Origin: an uncultured Coriobacteriaceae bacterium
GTDB taxonomy: Bacteria; Actinomycetota; Coriobacteriia; Coriobacteriales; Eggerthellaceae
Reading direction: 5' to 3'
Length of the DNA stretch: 23,475 nt
Assembly: GCA_900552585.1 (NCBI GenBank)
Contig: USAB01000023.1
Location: 1 to 23,475, forward strand
The translations under genes and the position numbers were made by a program. Positions 22,477 to 23,475 of the stretch are shown here, in pieces; the first letter of the stretch is position 1, and each line of letters opens with the position of its first letter. The notes under the pieces were generated by a model. It ran no database searches. It had not been told where the DNA came from and saw only the letters and a list, made by a program, of their open reading frames with translations.

Positions 22477-23475
22477 AGGACGCGGGCAGGAAGGGGGCCA
22501 TGGCTCCGAAGACGGCGAAGGGCCGCGTGCTGGTGGCCATGAGCGGCGGCGTGGATTCCAGCGTCACGGCGTATCTGCTGCAACAGCAGGGCTACGAGTG
22601 CATTGGCGCCACCATGAAACTCTACGACAACCCCACGGTGGGGGCGAACGCAAAGACGTGCTGCAGCCTGGACGACATCCACGAGGCAGCCGTGGTGGCG
22701 CACCAACTGGGCATGCGCCATTACGTGTTCAACTACCAGGAGGAGTTCGCACGCGAGGTCATCGACCGCTTCTCCGCCTCGTACCTGGCGGGTATTACGC
22801 CGAACCCGTGCATCGACTGCAACCGCTACATGAAATTCGACCATCTGCTGGAACGGGCGCTTGACCTGGGCTGCGACTACATCGCAACGGGCCATTATGC
22901 GCGCATTGCGGCACCGGGCGAATGGTCGGACGGCGTGCCGGGCGGTACCGGTGCCAATAGTGCGCAGCGCTTCGGCCTGCTGAAGGGCCTGGATGCGAAG
23001 AAAGACCAGAGCTACGTGCTGTATTCGCTCACGCAGCATCAGCTGGCGCATACGCTGTTGCCGCTGGGCGGTATGACGAAGGAGGACGTGCGCAGGATTG
23101 CCGCTCGGGCGGGCCTGCAGACGGCAACGAAGCGCGAGAGCCAGGACATCTGCTTCGTGCCCGACGGTGACTACGCGGGCTTCCTGGAGCGTCGTTCGGG
23201 CGCGCCGTTCGCGGAGGGCGACATCGTGGACGAAAGTGGTGCTGTGCTGGGCAGGCACACGGGAGCCGTGCGCTACACCATCGGCCAGCGCAAGGGGTTG
23301 GGCCTTGCCATGGGGGCACCTGTGTACGTCTGCGGCAAGGACATGCAGGCAAACACCGTCACGGTGGGCCCGGAGGAGATACTGTTCGACCGCATCGTGT
23401 ATGCGGACGAGGTGAACTGGATCGCCATCCCGGAGCTGACCGGGCCGCTGCGGGTCACAGCCCGCACCCGGTACC
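22473..23475 (+). CDS. mnmA: tRNA-specific 2-thiouridylase MnmA (runs off the window)
   Basis: It adds sulfur to uridine 34 of tRNA-Lys, Glu and Gln using ATP and a persulfide donor. The ATG at 22473 overlaps the desulfurase stop (ATGA) and has GGAGG six bases upstream. 334 codons are visible, most of the usual 350-380. The PP-loop is VLVAMSGGVDSSVTAYLL (residues 19-36). TPNPCIDCNRYMKF holds Cys113, and ESQDICFVPDGDY holds Cys227, the two cysteines that relay the persulfide. ATGHYARI and KKDQSYVLYSL are also typical, as is GQRKGLG near the C-terminal barrel. A short Gly-rich insert lies at about 148-165. Confidence 0.95.
   Translation, partial: MKDAGRKGAMAPKTAKGRVLVAMSGGVDSSVTAYLLQQQGYECIGATMKLYDNPTVGANAKTCCSLDDIHEAAVVAHQLGMRHYVFNYQEEFAREVIDRFSASYLAGITPNPCIDCNRYMKFDHLLERALDLGCDYIATGHYARIAAPGEWSDGVPGGTGANSAQRFGLLKGLDAKKDQSYVLYSLTQHQLAHTLLPLGGMTKEDVRRIAARAGLQTATKRESQDICFVPDGDYAGFLERRSGAPFAEGDIVDESGAVLGRHTGAVRYTIGQRKGLGLAMGAPVYVCGKDMQANTVTVGPEEILFDRIVYADEVNWIAIPELTGPLRVTARTRY

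Noticed and set aside
21507..23258. Long minus-strand open frame opposite the desulfurase and mnmA
   Set aside because: Both plus-strand genes have intact active-site motifs; the minus frame has shadow composition.
1..23475. tRNA genes, CRISPR repeats, insertion sequences
   Set aside because: I looked for T-arm-like GTTCGA contexts, regularly spaced repeats and transposase motifs and found none outside coding sequence.

Overview
This is a GC-rich (roughly 60-65%), densely coded bacterial chromosome segment. Clean AAGGAG-type ribosome binding sites, GTG/TTG starts, a SEC-C methionine aminopeptidase, DegV, an AldA-type dehydrogenase and a translated-gene T-box point to a high-GC Gram-positive anaerobe. 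The protein style fits the Coriobacteriia (Eggerthellaceae-like), but that assignment is inference from the sequence alone. I see no rRNA, tRNA, CRISPR array, phage module or insertion sequence.

Layout, left to right. Positions 1-1690 hold the N-terminal part of trpE on the minus strand, behind a tryptophan T-box riboswitch with its own promoter. Divergent from it, 1833-4016 encodes a fusion of a glutamate-cysteine-ligase-like domain with a PuuD-type gamma-glutamyl hydrolase domain. Positions 3988-6616 hold three minus-strand genes: a small HTH protein, a DUF2974/Mbeg1-like alpha/beta hydrolase and a hotdog thioesterase. At 6843-7667 is a monoacylglycerol-lipase-like hydrolase. An XRE/eight-helix membrane regulator (7777-8817) diverges from a secreted lysozyme-like protein (9170-10108). 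Minus-strand genes follow: a 2'-5' RNA ligase-like protein, methionine aminopeptidase and DegV. A metallophosphoesterase with a cysteine-rich tail lies at 12963-14042.

The right half is rich in sulfur metabolism: a LysR regulator divergent from a PatB/MalY C-S lyase, LarE (sulfur insertion for the lactate racemase cofactor), a long-form serine acetyltransferase, and a cysteine desulfurase overlapping mnmA (tRNA 2-thiouridylase). Between them are a YgbA-type nitrosative-stress protein and an AldA-like aldehyde dehydrogenase. Cysteine made through CysE can be consumed by the desulfurase, whose persulfide would feed MnmA; PatB would break down cysteine or cystathionine.

The items most worth a second look are: the ligase/hydrolase fusion; the cysteine desulfurase 5' end, which reads as the start of one paralogue joined out of frame to the body of another; a TTACTAGGA element shared by the LysR/patB intergenic region and the cysE promoter; and a 2H phosphoesterase-like protein whose first catalytic histidine is replaced.
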